A program made the translations under genes and the position numbers. DNA of 64,000 nucleotides. Origin: Treponema sp. OMZ 790. GTDB taxonomy: Bacteria > Spirochaetota > Spirochaetia > Treponematales > Treponemataceae. Positions 44,793-52,697 of this stretch are shown here, in pieces. Positions within the stretch are counted from its first letter, which is position 1. Each line of letters begins with the position of its first letter. The stretch lies in assembly GCF_024181285.1 (NCBI RefSeq), contig NZ_CP051201.1:2232001-2296000 (forward strand), read 5' to 3'. The notes beneath the pieces are model-generated. The model saw only the letters and a program-made list of their open reading frames with translations, was not told the origin of the DNA and ran no database searches.

Positions 44793-46574
44793 ATGAGTAA
44801 AAGAGTTAGATTTATCATTGTTCTTCTTGTTATTGCTTTGTGCTTTGCTTTTCTGTATCCTACCCTTAAATGGTATTTTTGGACAAATCAGGAAGATAAA
44901 GCCTTGGCACTGGCATCCAGAGAAAAGATTAAAGACTATTCCGAAAACATGGCCAGAGCTGATGTTGACAAGCTAATCGATATGGCCGTATCAAATTCAC
45001 AAGAACCCCTTTCGGAAAACTACGCACCTCTTATTAAAGAGGCAAAAGCCCGAAGAAAGGCTCTCGGTATGGAAATTCCGGCCCAATGGACGGCCCAAGA
45101 TGTTGCAGCCAGCTTTAAACTTTCTTCCAAAGAAAAGTTTATTCCTACAGCTCAACCCCTCTTGGAAACCGCATATAGGGATTCAATTTTGGGTATAAAA
45201 AACTACCAGACAAATGCCGTAAAGTTAGGACTTGACCTTTCAGGTGGTATGTTGGTAATTATCAAAGCCGACTTAGATGCAGCTATTTCTGCAGACGGGG
45301 CAAGTACCGAAACTATAGCCGATTCCAAAAAAGCTGCTATGGATTTGGCAATGGACACCCTCAGAAGCCGAATCGACAAATTCGGTCTTACGGATCCCGT
45401 TATCCGCCGTCAAGGTGAAGACAGAATCTACATCGAGATGCCCGGAGCTGCCGATGCAGATAAGATAAACTCAATTATCATGGGACGCGGTATTTTGGCT
45501 TTTCATATAGTGGATGATGAAGCCACTCAGACCTTTAGAGAATACTACCGAAACAACCCCGGAAAAACATTCGATGCAGAATACAACCTCTTAAATCCCT
45601 CAATTATCCCTCAGGATTGTATGGTTTTAGGCGTATATCACAAAGACGCATACGGAATCGATGAAAGAGACGATAGAGAACCCTTCTTGGTCGTAAAAAA
45701 ACAAGCAGGCCTTGAAGGTAAGCATTTGGTAAGCGTAAATACTTCAGCAGATCAGAGATCAAACAATCCTCTTGTTAACTTTTCTCTTGATGACGAAGGA
45801 GCAAAAATCTTTGCAGAATTGACAACAAACAATGTAGGTAAACGCCTTGCTATCGTTTCAGACAACAAGATAAAATCGGCTCCAAACCTTAAAGAAGCTA
45901 TCACGGGAGGAGCAGGAAGCATAAGCGGAATGTCCGCAACAGAGGCAAATAACCTCAAAACCGTTTTAAGGACTGCGTGGCTAAATGTTCCGCTCCAGCT
46001 TGAAACACAGCAAGTTGTAGGAGCCAGCTTAGGTGATGAGAAAATTAACGAAGGTATTATGGCTTTACAGTGGGGTTTAATTGCCGTTTTGGTCTTCATG
46101 CTTGTATTTTACAAAGAAGCCGGAATCAACGCATGTATTGCTCAAATTTTGAACCTTTATATAATGTTCAGTATCCTTTCGGCTTTCAACTTAACCCTTA
46201 CATTACCAAGTATTGCCGGTATGATTTTAACTATCGGTATGGCCGTAGACGCCAATGTTGTAGTTTTTGAAAGAATAAAAGAAGAACTAAAATTAGGTAA
46301 AACAAGAGAAGCAGCCATAAACGCCGGTTTTGAACACGCTTTTTCTGCTATTATGGACTCAAATATCACTACCTTTATAGCAGCTTTCTTCCTATCCATC
46401 CTCGGAACAGGCCCAATTAAAGGTTTTGCATACAGTTTGGCCATAGGTGTTGTATCCTCAGTCTTTACCGCCTTATTTGTTTCACGCTTAATATTCGACT
46501 TCGGAACACAAACCCTAAAATTAAATAAGATTCATATCAGCTGGAGGAAGTTAGAAAATGAAAAAAATAATTAG
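44793..46574 (+). CDS. secD: Protein translocase subunit SecD
   Basis: 593 residues with an N-terminal helix (5-25). The first periplasmic domain includes VKLGLDLSGGMLVIIKAD and LRSRIDKFGLTDPVIRRQGEDRIYIEMPGA. Helices 2-6 start near residue 410 (GIMALQWGLIAVLVFMLVFY), with GMAVDANVVVFERIKEEL in between. It drives late translocation with proton motive force. The start follows GGGAGATAA. A 17-base overlap couples it to secF. Confidence 0.97.
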   Translation: MSKRVRFIIVLLVIALCFAFLYPTLKWYFWTNQEDKALALASREKIKDYSENMARADVDKLIDMAVSNSQEPLSENYAPLIKEAKARRKALGMEIPAQWTAQDVAASFKLSSKEKFIPTAQPLLETAYRDSILGIKNYQTNAVKLGLDLSGGMLVIIKADLDAAISADGASTETIADSKKAAMDLAMDTLRSRIDKFGLTDPVIRRQGEDRIYIEMPGAADADKINSIIMGRGILAFHIVDDEATQTFREYYRNNPGKTFDAEYNLLNPSIIPQDCMVLGVYHKDAYGIDERDDREPFLVVKKQAGLEGKHLVSVNTSADQRSNNPLVNFSLDDEGAKIFAELTTNNVGKRLAIVSDNKIKSAPNLKEAITGGAGSISGMSATEANNLKTVLRTAWLNVPLQLETQQVVGASLGDEKINEGIMALQWGLIAVLVFMLVFYKEAGINACIAQILNLYIMFSILSAFNLTLTLPSIAGMILTIGMAVDANVVVFERIKEELKLGKTREAAINAGFEHAFSAIMDSNITTFIAAFFLSILGTGPIKGFAYSLAIGVVSSVFTALFVSRLIFDFGTQTLKLNKIHISWRKLENEKNN

Positions 46575-47799
46575 TTTTTCGAAATTTTTCATTCCGGGCA
46601 TTATTCTCAGTATAGGTCTCATGGTTTTTGGAATTGTAGGCTATTTTACCAAAGGTATAAATTTCGGTATAGACTTTCAAGCAGGTTTTATCGAAAAGGT
46701 AAAAATAGCACCTACGGCAGTAGAACTATCATATGAAGGCCCTTTAACGGTTTCATTTTCGCAAAACATATCGGATATTTCTATCACAACCACTTCTTTG
46801 GATGGTGAAAATAAGTCCTATGTTTTCAATTTTGCCGATAATCCGACTATTCAGGAGTTTGCCGACAGCATCTCACAAATCGAAGGTTTAAAGGTAAAAA
46901 CCATCGCTTCGGGAAATGTGCTTCTTAAAGATTTATTTTCAGATTCGGAGTCCTCTCCCCGGCTTTCGGCTGATGTGTTCAGACTTCACAATTTGGATAA
47001 GGGTTTAAAACCGATAAGCACCGACGAAGTTCGCCACGCTCTTTCTTCAATACCCTCAGTTTCTGTTCAGCAATTGGGAGTACCTGAAGACAGGTATTTT
47101 CAGATAAGACTTGCCGATGACGGAAAATATGAAAATGCAAACAAAGAATTGCGTGCGATTATAAGCTCTGCCTTGGATGCAGCCTATGGGCCTGAAAACA
47201 TTGCAGTTATGGGAACAGACTTTGTAGGTTCGCGCTTTTCTTCTTCATTGGCTAAGCAAGCAATCTTATTGGTCGGAGGAGCCTTGGTCTTAATATTTGT
47301 TTACGCCATGTTCCGTTTCCAGTGGAATTTTTCGCTTGCCGCGATATTAGCCCTTCTCCACGATACTATAATCATGATTATGTTTATCTCGTGGACTCAG
47401 ATGGAGTTTAACTCGACAACCATAGCGGCAATTCTTACGATTATCGGTTATTCTATAAACGATACAATCGTTATCTTTGACCGTATCCGCGAAAAGATTA
47501 ACCTTGAACCCAAGCTTGAATGTAATGAAGTTTTGGATAAGGCTTTGAGTGAGGTGTTTACAAGAACAATTATTACAACCCTCACAACGATGGCGGCGGT
47601 TGTAGCCCTTTATGTATTCACTACCGATTCAATGAAAGACTTTGCTCTGGCATTAATCGTAGGTCTTATAAGCGGCACTTATTCGTCTATTTATATTGCT
47701 TCCTACTTTATAGCCCTTACCTCAAAGGGTAAAAAAGCCGGAGAGATGATTACCAGAGGCAAAAAAGCCCCCGGAGAACTTTCGGGAGCTGTTGTATAA
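46558..47799 (+). CDS. secF: Protein translocase subunit SecF
   Basis: 413 residues, longer than usual (about 310) because of an enlarged periplasmic domain between helix 1 and helix 2. Motifs are GINFGIDFQAG, VGSRFSSSLAKQAILLVGGALVLIFVYAMFRF, LAAILALLHDTIIMIMFISW, TIIGYSINDTIVIFDRIRE and LTTMAAVVALYVFTTDSMKDFALALIVG. Forms the SecDF complex with the upstream product. Confidence 0.97.
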   Translation: MKKIISFSKFFIPGIILSIGLMVFGIVGYFTKGINFGIDFQAGFIEKVKIAPTAVELSYEGPLTVSFSQNISDISITTTSLDGENKSYVFNFADNPTIQEFADSISQIEGLKVKTIASGNVLLKDLFSDSESSPRLSADVFRLHNLDKGLKPISTDEVRHALSSIPSVSVQQLGVPEDRYFQIRLADDGKYENANKELRAIISSALDAAYGPENIAVMGTDFVGSRFSSSLAKQAILLVGGALVLIFVYAMFRFQWNFSLAAILALLHDTIIMIMFISWTQMEFNSTTIAAILTIIGYSINDTIVIFDRIREKINLEPKLECNEVLDKALSEVFTRTIITTLTTMAAVVALYVFTTDSMKDFALALIVGLISGTYSSIYIASYFIALTSKGKKAGEMITRGKKAPGELSGAVV

Positions 47800-47839
47800 G
47801 CTTTTAAAGTAAAAACTCTTTAGAACAAATTTAAGATTT

Positions 47840-47877
47840 GCGGCCGGTTTTTTTTAAAAGATCGGCCGCGTTTTTTA
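47840..47877 (+). terminator. Terminator after secF
   Basis: GCGGCCG (47840-47846) pairs with CGGCCGC (47863-47869), followed by GTTTTTTAT. It overlaps the end of the converging desulfurase gene by a few bases. Confidence 0.8.
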
Positions 47878-49026
47878 TGCCTTGCCGGCTATTTCTTTTA
47901 AAGCCTCGGCAGTTTGCTTGATTTCTTCAAAGGTGTTAAAAGAAGAAAAGCTGAATCGGACTATGCCCTGATCTTCGGTGCCGAGCGACTTGTGGACCAA
48001 GGGAGCGCAGTGGGCACCCGGGCGGCTTGCAATGCCGTAATCCTCATCGAGGAGACGGCTTATTTCGCCGGACGGGATCGTGCCTATGTTTAGGCCCACA
48101 ACAGCTCCCGTTTTTTCACTCCAAGGATTTCCGTATATTTTGATATTGGGAATGTTTTTTATTTCTTCGATAAAGCTTAATTTTAAATCGGCCAATTTTT
48201 TTTGAATAGAATCAATGCCCGTTTTTAGAGCATAGGAGGCGCCGGCATTTAAGCCCATAAAAGAGGGAACATTCATGGTTCCCGCTTCAAAGATGTCGGG
48301 CATTTCGGAAGGGTGAGCCTTATCAAAAGAATGAACCCCGCTTCCCCCCGAAAACACGGGAGCAAAATCGAAGGCTCCGTTTACGATAATTCCGCCCGTA
48401 CCCTGAGGCCCGTAAAGCCCCTTGTGCCCAGTAAAGCAAAAAATACTTTGCCCGTATTTTGAAATATCTATAGGAATTGTTCCCGCACTTTGAGAAGCAT
48501 CTACAATTAAAATCCGCCCGTGTTTTTTGCATATAGAATGAACCCGATCCAGATCGCAGATTGAGCCTATGACGTTTGAACAGTGGTTTACGACAACCGC
48601 CTTGGTACGCTCTTCGATTTCTTTTTCGATTAGATCGTAACGCAAAAAGCCTTCTTCTATAGGAATAACCGAAAGGCTTGCCCCTTCTTTTTCAAGCTGG
48701 TAGAGAGGGCGCAAAACAGAGTTATGCTCAAGGGCTGTGGTTATTATGTGGGTATCGTTTTCTTTGCCCCAAAAAAGACTTTTTATTACAAGATTTAAAG
48801 CAGCAGTAGCATTTTGGCAGAGTGCAACATTTAAGGGATTTTTTACGTTAAAAAGCCTTGCAAGGGTCTGCCTTGTTTTAAAAAGCTCCGTAAGAGCTGC
48901 ATTGGCCGAAGAATGAGCCCCGCGACCCGGATTTCCAAACTTGTTTGAAGCAAGGCCCCTAAACACCTCTTGCGCTACGCTTTCGGGTTTTTGAAGGGTG
49001 GTAGCGCTATTGTCAAGATAGATCAT
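47875..49026 (-). CDS. Cysteine desulfurase / selenocysteine lyase family enzyme of the selenium cluster
   Basis: 383 residues from ATG 49026. A PLP enzyme of the NifS/SufS class: YLDNSATTLQKP, TALEHNSVLRPL, VVVNHCSNVIGSI, DASQSAGTIPID, the PLP-lysine in FTGHKGLYGPQGTGG, and the active-site Cys in SRPGAHCAPLVHK. The short form and its neighbours match the desulfurase-family proteins (TIGR01977 type) that track with selenium use. It may free sulfur or selenium from cysteine or selenocysteine. The start overlaps the DUF3343 stop by 14 bases, which puts them in one operon. Confidence 0.9.
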   Translation of the reverse strand: MIYLDNSATTLQKPESVAQEVFRGLASNKFGNPGRGAHSSANAALTELFKTRQTLARLFNVKNPLNVALCQNATAALNLVIKSLFWGKENDTHIITTALEHNSVLRPLYQLEKEGASLSVIPIEEGFLRYDLIEKEIEERTKAVVVNHCSNVIGSICDLDRVHSICKKHGRILIVDASQSAGTIPIDISKYGQSIFCFTGHKGLYGPQGTGGIIVNGAFDFAPVFSGGSGVHSFDKAHPSEMPDIFEAGTMNVPSFMGLNAGASYALKTGIDSIQKKLADLKLSFIEEIKNIPNIKIYGNPWSEKTGAVVGLNIGTIPSGEISRLLDEDYGIASRPGAHCAPLVHKSLGTEDQGIVRFSFSSFNTFEEIKQTAEALKEIAGKA

Positions 49027-49327
49027 ATTTTTCCACAATCCTCTCACTTTTTTCTGTTTTTAAAAGATAGGTTCCTGTATAAGGAATTTCGGCCTCGGCT
49101 AAGAGGCGTGCGGCTTCTTTTATTCCGCCTCCATTTACCCTTAGAACAAGTCCGCAGCCCGCAGAAATCTCAGGCGGCAGCGGAATAAGCCTCGCCTCAG
49201 TCAGCCCCTCGTCGGCTGAGGCACATCCGCCTGAAGTTACGGCTTCAGCCGCTATCGCATGATGAGAAGACGAAAACGAAAAAAGTGCGTAGGTTTTCAA
49301 ATCTTTTAACCTCGATATTTTCTTCAA
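49013..49327 (-). CDS. DUF3343 protein (selenium-cluster small protein)
   Basis: 104 residues. The DUF3343 pattern is visible: TYALFSFSSSHHAIAAEAV near the start, then ARLIPLPPEISAGCGLVLRV with the conserved cysteine, and a C-terminal YLLKTEKSER. A second Cys (SGGCASADEG) sits where other members have loops. The family is known as a companion of YedF and SelD. Carrier or sensor of a sulfur/selenium species is an inference. It lies 16 bases after yedF. Confidence 0.88.
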   Translation of the reverse strand: MKKISRLKDLKTYALFSFSSSHHAIAAEAVTSGGCASADEGLTEARLIPLPPEISAGCGLVLRVNGGGIKEAARLLAEAEIPYTGTYLLKTEKSERIVEKYDLS

Positions 49328-49343
49328 TTATAATTTGATGAGC

Positions 49344-49937
49344 TTAAGGGCGTACTACAAAATGGGTACGCATAATTTCGGTAATGCGGTACATATTTGT
49401 GGGAGAACCGACTTGAAGTTCTTCTTTAAGCCCGTAAAAGTCAAGGCAGAGCCCGCAAGACAAAACTTCGCAGCCTTGAGAGGCGAGGGCCTTTAGGTCG
49501 TTTACGGTTTTTTCGTTTTCGGTTGTAAGCCTTACTCCGGAATTATAACAGATAACGAATTTGGGAAGCACATCCTGTTCTGTGAGAGCATAGATAAAGC
49601 CTTCTAAAAGTTTTTTTCCGAAGCCTTCATCTCCCGATCCCATCTGATCCGAATTTATAACAACGGCATATTCAGTATTAGAAGTTTGAGGCACCTCGAC
49701 AGGATTTAAACTTACTCCCTCCGCAGCCTTTAAAAGAACAGTAAACTCTTTTTCGCTTATCTTGTTTACCTCAACCCCTATACCGAGCTGAGCCGCCATC
49801 TTCGAAAGGTTTTGAGTTGCAACCTCATTATCAACCTTGACCAAAATATTTTCTTTACCCGTATTTTCTCTTACAGCCTTTTTTGCCATAATAACGGGAA
49901 TAGGACAAGCCTGACCCATAGCATTTACTTCTATCAT
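49344..49937 (-). CDS. yedF: YedF-type selenium metabolism protein (TusA-DsrE fusion)
   Basis: 197 residues. Residues 1-72 form a TusA-like domain with GQACPIPVIMAKKAV (Cys11 carries sulfur in TusA). Residues 90-195 are DsrE/F-like with DQMGSGDEGFGKKLLEGFIYAL and CEVLSCGLCLDFYGL carrying paired Cys. This fusion is annotated as sulfurtransferase-like selenium metabolism protein and occurs only in organisms that use selenium. It is first in the operon; ATG 49937 is preceded on the minus strand by GAGGTCATT. Confidence 0.93.
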   Translation of the reverse strand: MIEVNAMGQACPIPVIMAKKAVRENTGKENILVKVDNEVATQNLSKMAAQLGIGVEVNKISEKEFTVLLKAAEGVSLNPVEVPQTSNTEYAVVINSDQMGSGDEGFGKKLLEGFIYALTEQDVLPKFVICYNSGVRLTTENEKTVNDLKALASQGCEVLSCGLCLDFYGLKEELQVGSPTNMYRITEIMRTHFVVRP

Positions 49938-50032
49938 AATGACCTCACAATATATTAAATTTTTAGATATATTATCATAAATGATTATAATTAGTCAATG
50001 AATGAGGATTAGGGAAAAGTTGAATTAGAAAC

Positions 50033-50374
50033 TTATCTTTTACTTTCATAATAGCGGGATAATTTTGAAATGATGATATCCTCAAAATTTCTTCTACCGT
50101 CAATAATTGTATGTATTATTACAGCATCACTTAAAATTTCATATACAATTCTATAATATCCTTGAATAAGTTCCCTGTATTGCAAAATACTCTGTTTTTC
50201 AAGTTCAGGAACAATTCTGCCTCTCTTAGGATATTTTTTCAAGGACATGATATTTTTTTCAAATTCGGAAATTACTTTCTCAATATAGTTTTTACTCAAT
50301 GAATAATGGTAGGCGATAATTTCATTTAAATCGTCCTCTGCGAATCGGGAAACAATAACTTCTTTAATTTTCAA
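50033..50374 (-). CDS. ParE/RelE-type toxin
   Basis: 113 residues with the ParE/RelE layout: SRFAEDDLNEIIAYHYSLSKNY, helix pair, KYPKRGRIVPEL, RELIQGYYRIVYEI, VIIHTIIDGRRNFED. The start overlaps the antitoxin stop by 11 bases. ParE poisons gyrase and RelE cuts mRNA; sequence alone does not tell which. Confidence 0.9.
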   Translation of the reverse strand: MKIKEVIVSRFAEDDLNEIIAYHYSLSKNYIEKVISEFEKNIMSLKKYPKRGRIVPELEKQSILQYRELIQGYYRIVYEILSDAVIIHTIIDGRRNFEDIIISKLSRYYESKR

Positions 50375-50648
50375 GATTATATTTCCTTCTCAAATTTGTA
50401 AAAACTTCTGAAGCAGGTTTCACATTTCCTGCCTTTACATCTTTTTCCGAAAATTGAATTATCTTTAATAAAGTAAAAGCATCCTTCATTTCCTGATAAG
50501 ATTCAACATCAATCAAGACTGCTCTGGATTCTCCGTTTTGTGTTATAATGAGAGGTTCTTTTCTTTCATTTACAAAATTCATCATATCGGCAGCATTTGT
50601 TTTTACATAAGAAATAGGCTTTATACATTCTTGCACATTAGTAAGCAT
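50364..50648 (-). CDS. Phd/YefM-type antitoxin
   Basis: 94 residues from ATG 50648, with CTGGAGGATGAT directly upstream; the frame up to 50696 has no ribosome-binding site. PISYVKTNAADMMNFVNERKEPLIITQNGESRAVLID is the Phd/YefM DNA-binding fold, and the C-terminal tail should neutralise the toxin. The module has its own promoter on the minus strand: TTGAAT, 17 bp, TATTAT in 50665-50700. Confidence 0.92.
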   Translation of the reverse strand: MLTNVQECIKPISYVKTNAADMMNFVNERKEPLIITQNGESRAVLIDVESYQEMKDAFTLLKIIQFSEKDVKAGNVKPASEVFTNLRRKYNLEN

Positions 50649-50799
50649 ATCATCCTCCAGTCCTTTTATAATACCATATTTAGACTGAATATTCAATAAG
50701 CTATATATAAAAAAAAGTTGATTTTTATCTGCCTTTTAGAGGAGTGTCAACTTGAAGTTGGTATTAGTTTTTTTGTATTCTCATTTGCATTGCGTAAAG

Positions 50800-50830
50800 T
50801 CAATGTCAGATTGAAGCGGGTGTTATGGCA
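50800..50830 (-). repeat. attC-like half site downstream of higA
   Basis: On the minus strand, CATAACACCCGCTTCAATC begins 7 bases after the higA stop. It matches the R''-L'' half of the attC at 51723-51790 (GTTTAACACCCGCTTTTA). No matching L'-R' half is seen within the next 100 bases, where only CTTCAAGTTGACAC is faintly similar. Confidence 0.5.
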
Positions 50831-50834
50831 TTTT

Positions 50835-51131
50835 TTACGCATACGCATAAGTCTTTATTTCTTCCAGCTGGGGAGCAAGTTCCAATTTGGCATTCCGAAT
50901 ATCTATGTCATTCTGCAATGACATAAAATATCCGTCGGACACTCCGAAAAATTTTGCAAGACGCAAAGATGTATCTACGGTAATTCTCCTGCGGTTATGG
51001 AGAATATCCTGAATTCGGGAAGTTGGAACATTTATTTCTTTTGCAACTTTATAGGCAGAAAGACCAAGAGGAATGAAAAATTCTTCATTAAGGATTTCTC
51101 CCATTGTAGGTGTTTCAATATAATCAGACAT
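50835..51131 (-). CDS. higA: HigA-type antitoxin (XRE helix-turn-helix)
   Basis: 98 residues. PTMGEILNEEFFIPLGLSAYKVAKEINVPTSRIQDILHNRRRITVDTSLRLAKFFGVSDGYFMSLQ is the VapI/HigA signature, including the HTH. It lies 9 bases after higB, so toxin comes first as usual for higBA. It should bind the operator overlapping the promoter at 51429-51457. The stop is followed by the half attC-like site. Confidence 0.94.
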   Translation of the reverse strand: MSDYIETPTMGEILNEEFFIPLGLSAYKVAKEINVPTSRIQDILHNRRRITVDTSLRLAKFFGVSDGYFMSLQNDIDIRNAKLELAPQLEEIKTYAYA

Positions 51132-51140
51132 AGTTTGCTC

Positions 51141-51422
51141 CTAGTGGTAATCCACAATTTCTACATCATAATAATGCCCGTCTTTTTCGGTAAAACAGAC
51201 ACGCCACTGATTATTTATACGGATTGAATGCTGACCTTTTCTGTTTCCAACAAGAAGTTCCAGATGATTGCTAGGCGGCACTCGTAAATCTTCCAGACAT
51301 TTTGCGTTATCCAGCATCATCAGTTTACGCAAGGCAACTTTCTGTATTGTAGTAGGAAGCCGTCTAGAAAACTTTTGATTGTAGATAAGTTCCGTATCTT
51401 TATCCGCAAAACTCTTTATCAT
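51141..51422 (-). CDS. higB: HigB-type toxin (RelE fold), probably from a leaderless message
   Basis: 93 residues from ATG 51422 (MIKSFADKDTELIYNQKFSRRLP); the ATG two codons upstream abuts the -10 box and cannot be transcribed. The HigB block LRVPPSNHLELLVGNRKGQHSIRINNQWRVCFTEKDGHYYDVEIVDYH is almost full consensus. HigB cuts mRNA on the ribosome. With a start of transcription about 7 bases after the -10, the message would begin at or next to the start codon. Confidence 0.93.
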   Translation of the reverse strand: MIKSFADKDTELIYNQKFSRRLPTTIQKVALRKLMMLDNAKCLEDLRVPPSNHLELLVGNRKGQHSIRINNQWRVCFTEKDGHYYDVEIVDYH

Positions 51423-51428
51423 AGTCAT

Positions 51429-51457
51429 ATTATATACGTTTTGCGTGTATATGTCAA
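51429..51457 (-). promoter_or_regulatory. Full-consensus promoter with operator for higBA
   Basis: On the minus strand TTGACA, a spacer of exactly 17 bp and TATAAT, so 12 of 12 consensus bases. The spacer holds an inverted repeat, TATACACGCAAAACGTATA, the natural place for HigA to block RNA polymerase. The stretch 51458-51722 has no gene that I can see. Confidence 0.85.
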
Positions 51458-51722
51458 GCAGATAATATTTTAGTAAGCGGTGAAAAGCCGCATACTACCG
51501 CTGCCTGTCGCTATAACATTATTTCTTCTAATATTATAAGCGCATATATCGCTTCAATTTCACCATTATGAATTTTTCTACTTAAATAGCACAAAAAATT
51601 ATAGTTAATATTTTCATTTATTTTGAAGCTTAGCAGCGGAATAATTTTCTTTGGCAATATTTTCTATTTCTTTCAATTCCAATTTTAATACCTTCCTCTC
51701 ATACTAAGACTATGGTTTGTGA

Positions 51723-51790
51723 GCATAACACTCGCTTAAGCTAACATTTGCGGCTTGACCATGTTGTCAGTGTAAAAGCGGGTGTTAAAC
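51723..51790 (-). repeat. Integron attC-like recombination site
   Basis: Read on the minus strand it has R'' GTTTAAC (a full match to RYYYAAC), L'' ACCCGCTTTTA, a central part with AACAT / ATGTT pairing, L' TTAAGCGAG and R' GTTATGC. The arms GTTTAACACCCGCTT and AAGCGAGTGTTATGC pair with two mismatches, and the L'' arm carries an extra base, as attC sites do. It is 68 bp long, and the stop codon of the HEPN gene (TAA) lies within its R'' box, the usual cassette arrangement. Confidence 0.75.
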
Positions 51791-52222
51791 ACTGTTTTCT
51801 TTATTCAATTCTTCTACCGGTGGAGATAGTTTAAGTTCTTCCATTTTATTTTTCACAAAATCATAAACTGTCTTCATATCTGAAATAGCTTTTGCAACAT
51901 GTGATTCTTCTATATTTAATTCTTGGGGGTAACGGATTTTTACGCCATACGGTGTAAGAGCATCAACTGAATTTAAAATATTTTCGGAAAAAGTTACAAA
52001 CTCTGAAAGTTCATCTGTAAGTAAACCTAAATCATGAGTTTTTTGCAACTCTCCGTCATAGGCAATAATTAGTGCCTTTAGCATTTTTTCTGCAGCCTGC
52101 TGGCAATGATAACAAATTATCTCAAGCGGCTTTGGATACTGAATTTCATTTAGATGATTTGCAGCAAGAAAATCCATATCAGCATAACGAACCCATTCTT
52201 TTACATCAATTTCATTTTTCAT
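51785..52222 (-). CDS. HEPN-domain protein (toxin of an MNT-HEPN pair)
   Basis: 145 residues. WVRYADMDFLAANHL, then YPKPLEIICYHCQQAAEKMLKALIIAYDGELQKTHDLGLL, is the HEPN core. The R-x(4-6)-H RNase motif is not obvious, so activity is uncertain. The start overlaps the nucleotidyltransferase stop by 11 bases and the stop lies inside an attC-like site. Confidence 0.88.
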   Translation of the reverse strand: MKNEIDVKEWVRYADMDFLAANHLNEIQYPKPLEIICYHCQQAAEKMLKALIIAYDGELQKTHDLGLLTDELSEFVTFSENILNSVDALTPYGVKIRYPQELNIEESHVAKAISDMKTVYDFVKNKMEELKLSPPVEELNKENSV

Positions 52223-52526
52223 ACAGTACTACACCCTCACGATCCACAATATTTTCAAGCGTCTTTCGGGTTTTTCTTTCTTCAAACCCCGAAACCGAGC
52301 CGACAACTATATCGACTGAACGGCGCTTCAAACCACGCAAAGAACGATAAGCCTCCTGAGAAACTGAGAGTCTGTCTGTAACAGAATCTGACATTACAAG
52401 ATAAAAATCATAGTCGCTATCATCCTTTTCTTCATCCCGTGCAAAAGAACCAAAAAGGTATATTTTTTGTGGGTTTACGATTTTTTGAATCCGTTCAGCA
52501 ATAGTACGGATTTCATCTGTTATCAT
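52212..52526 (-). CDS. MNT-domain nucleotidyltransferase (antitoxin partner)
   Basis: 104 residues. IYLFGSFARDEEKDDSDYDFYLVM carries the G-S and D-x-D motifs of minimal nucleotidyltransferases, and RSVDIVVGS gives the third acidic residue. In MNT-HEPN modules this enzyme adenylylates and silences the HEPN toxin. A TAGGAG ribosome-binding site precedes ATG 52526, with TATAAT about 25 bases upstream. The gap 52527-52697 to lon shows no gene. Confidence 0.9.
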   Translation of the reverse strand: MITDEIRTIAERIQKIVNPQKIYLFGSFARDEEKDDSDYDFYLVMSDSVTDRLSVSQEAYRSLRGLKRRSVDIVVGSVSGFEERKTRKTLENIVDREGVVLYEK

Positions 52527-52697
52527 CTTTTACTCCTAACAACTTTATTATATCACAACATCCTATTTTTGTATATAAACGGAATAAATTCATCAAGTCT
52601 AATATTGTCATATTTATTTATTTTATTATCAGCAATTATTTTTATTTCATACTTACTATAAATACCTATTCCTTTTGAATCTGATAAACTTTCCCCC

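Noticed and set aside
50696..50760. attC right arm downstream of the half site
   Set aside because: CTTCAAGTTGACAC does not pair with the left arm CCGCTTCAA, so a complete second attC cannot be supported.
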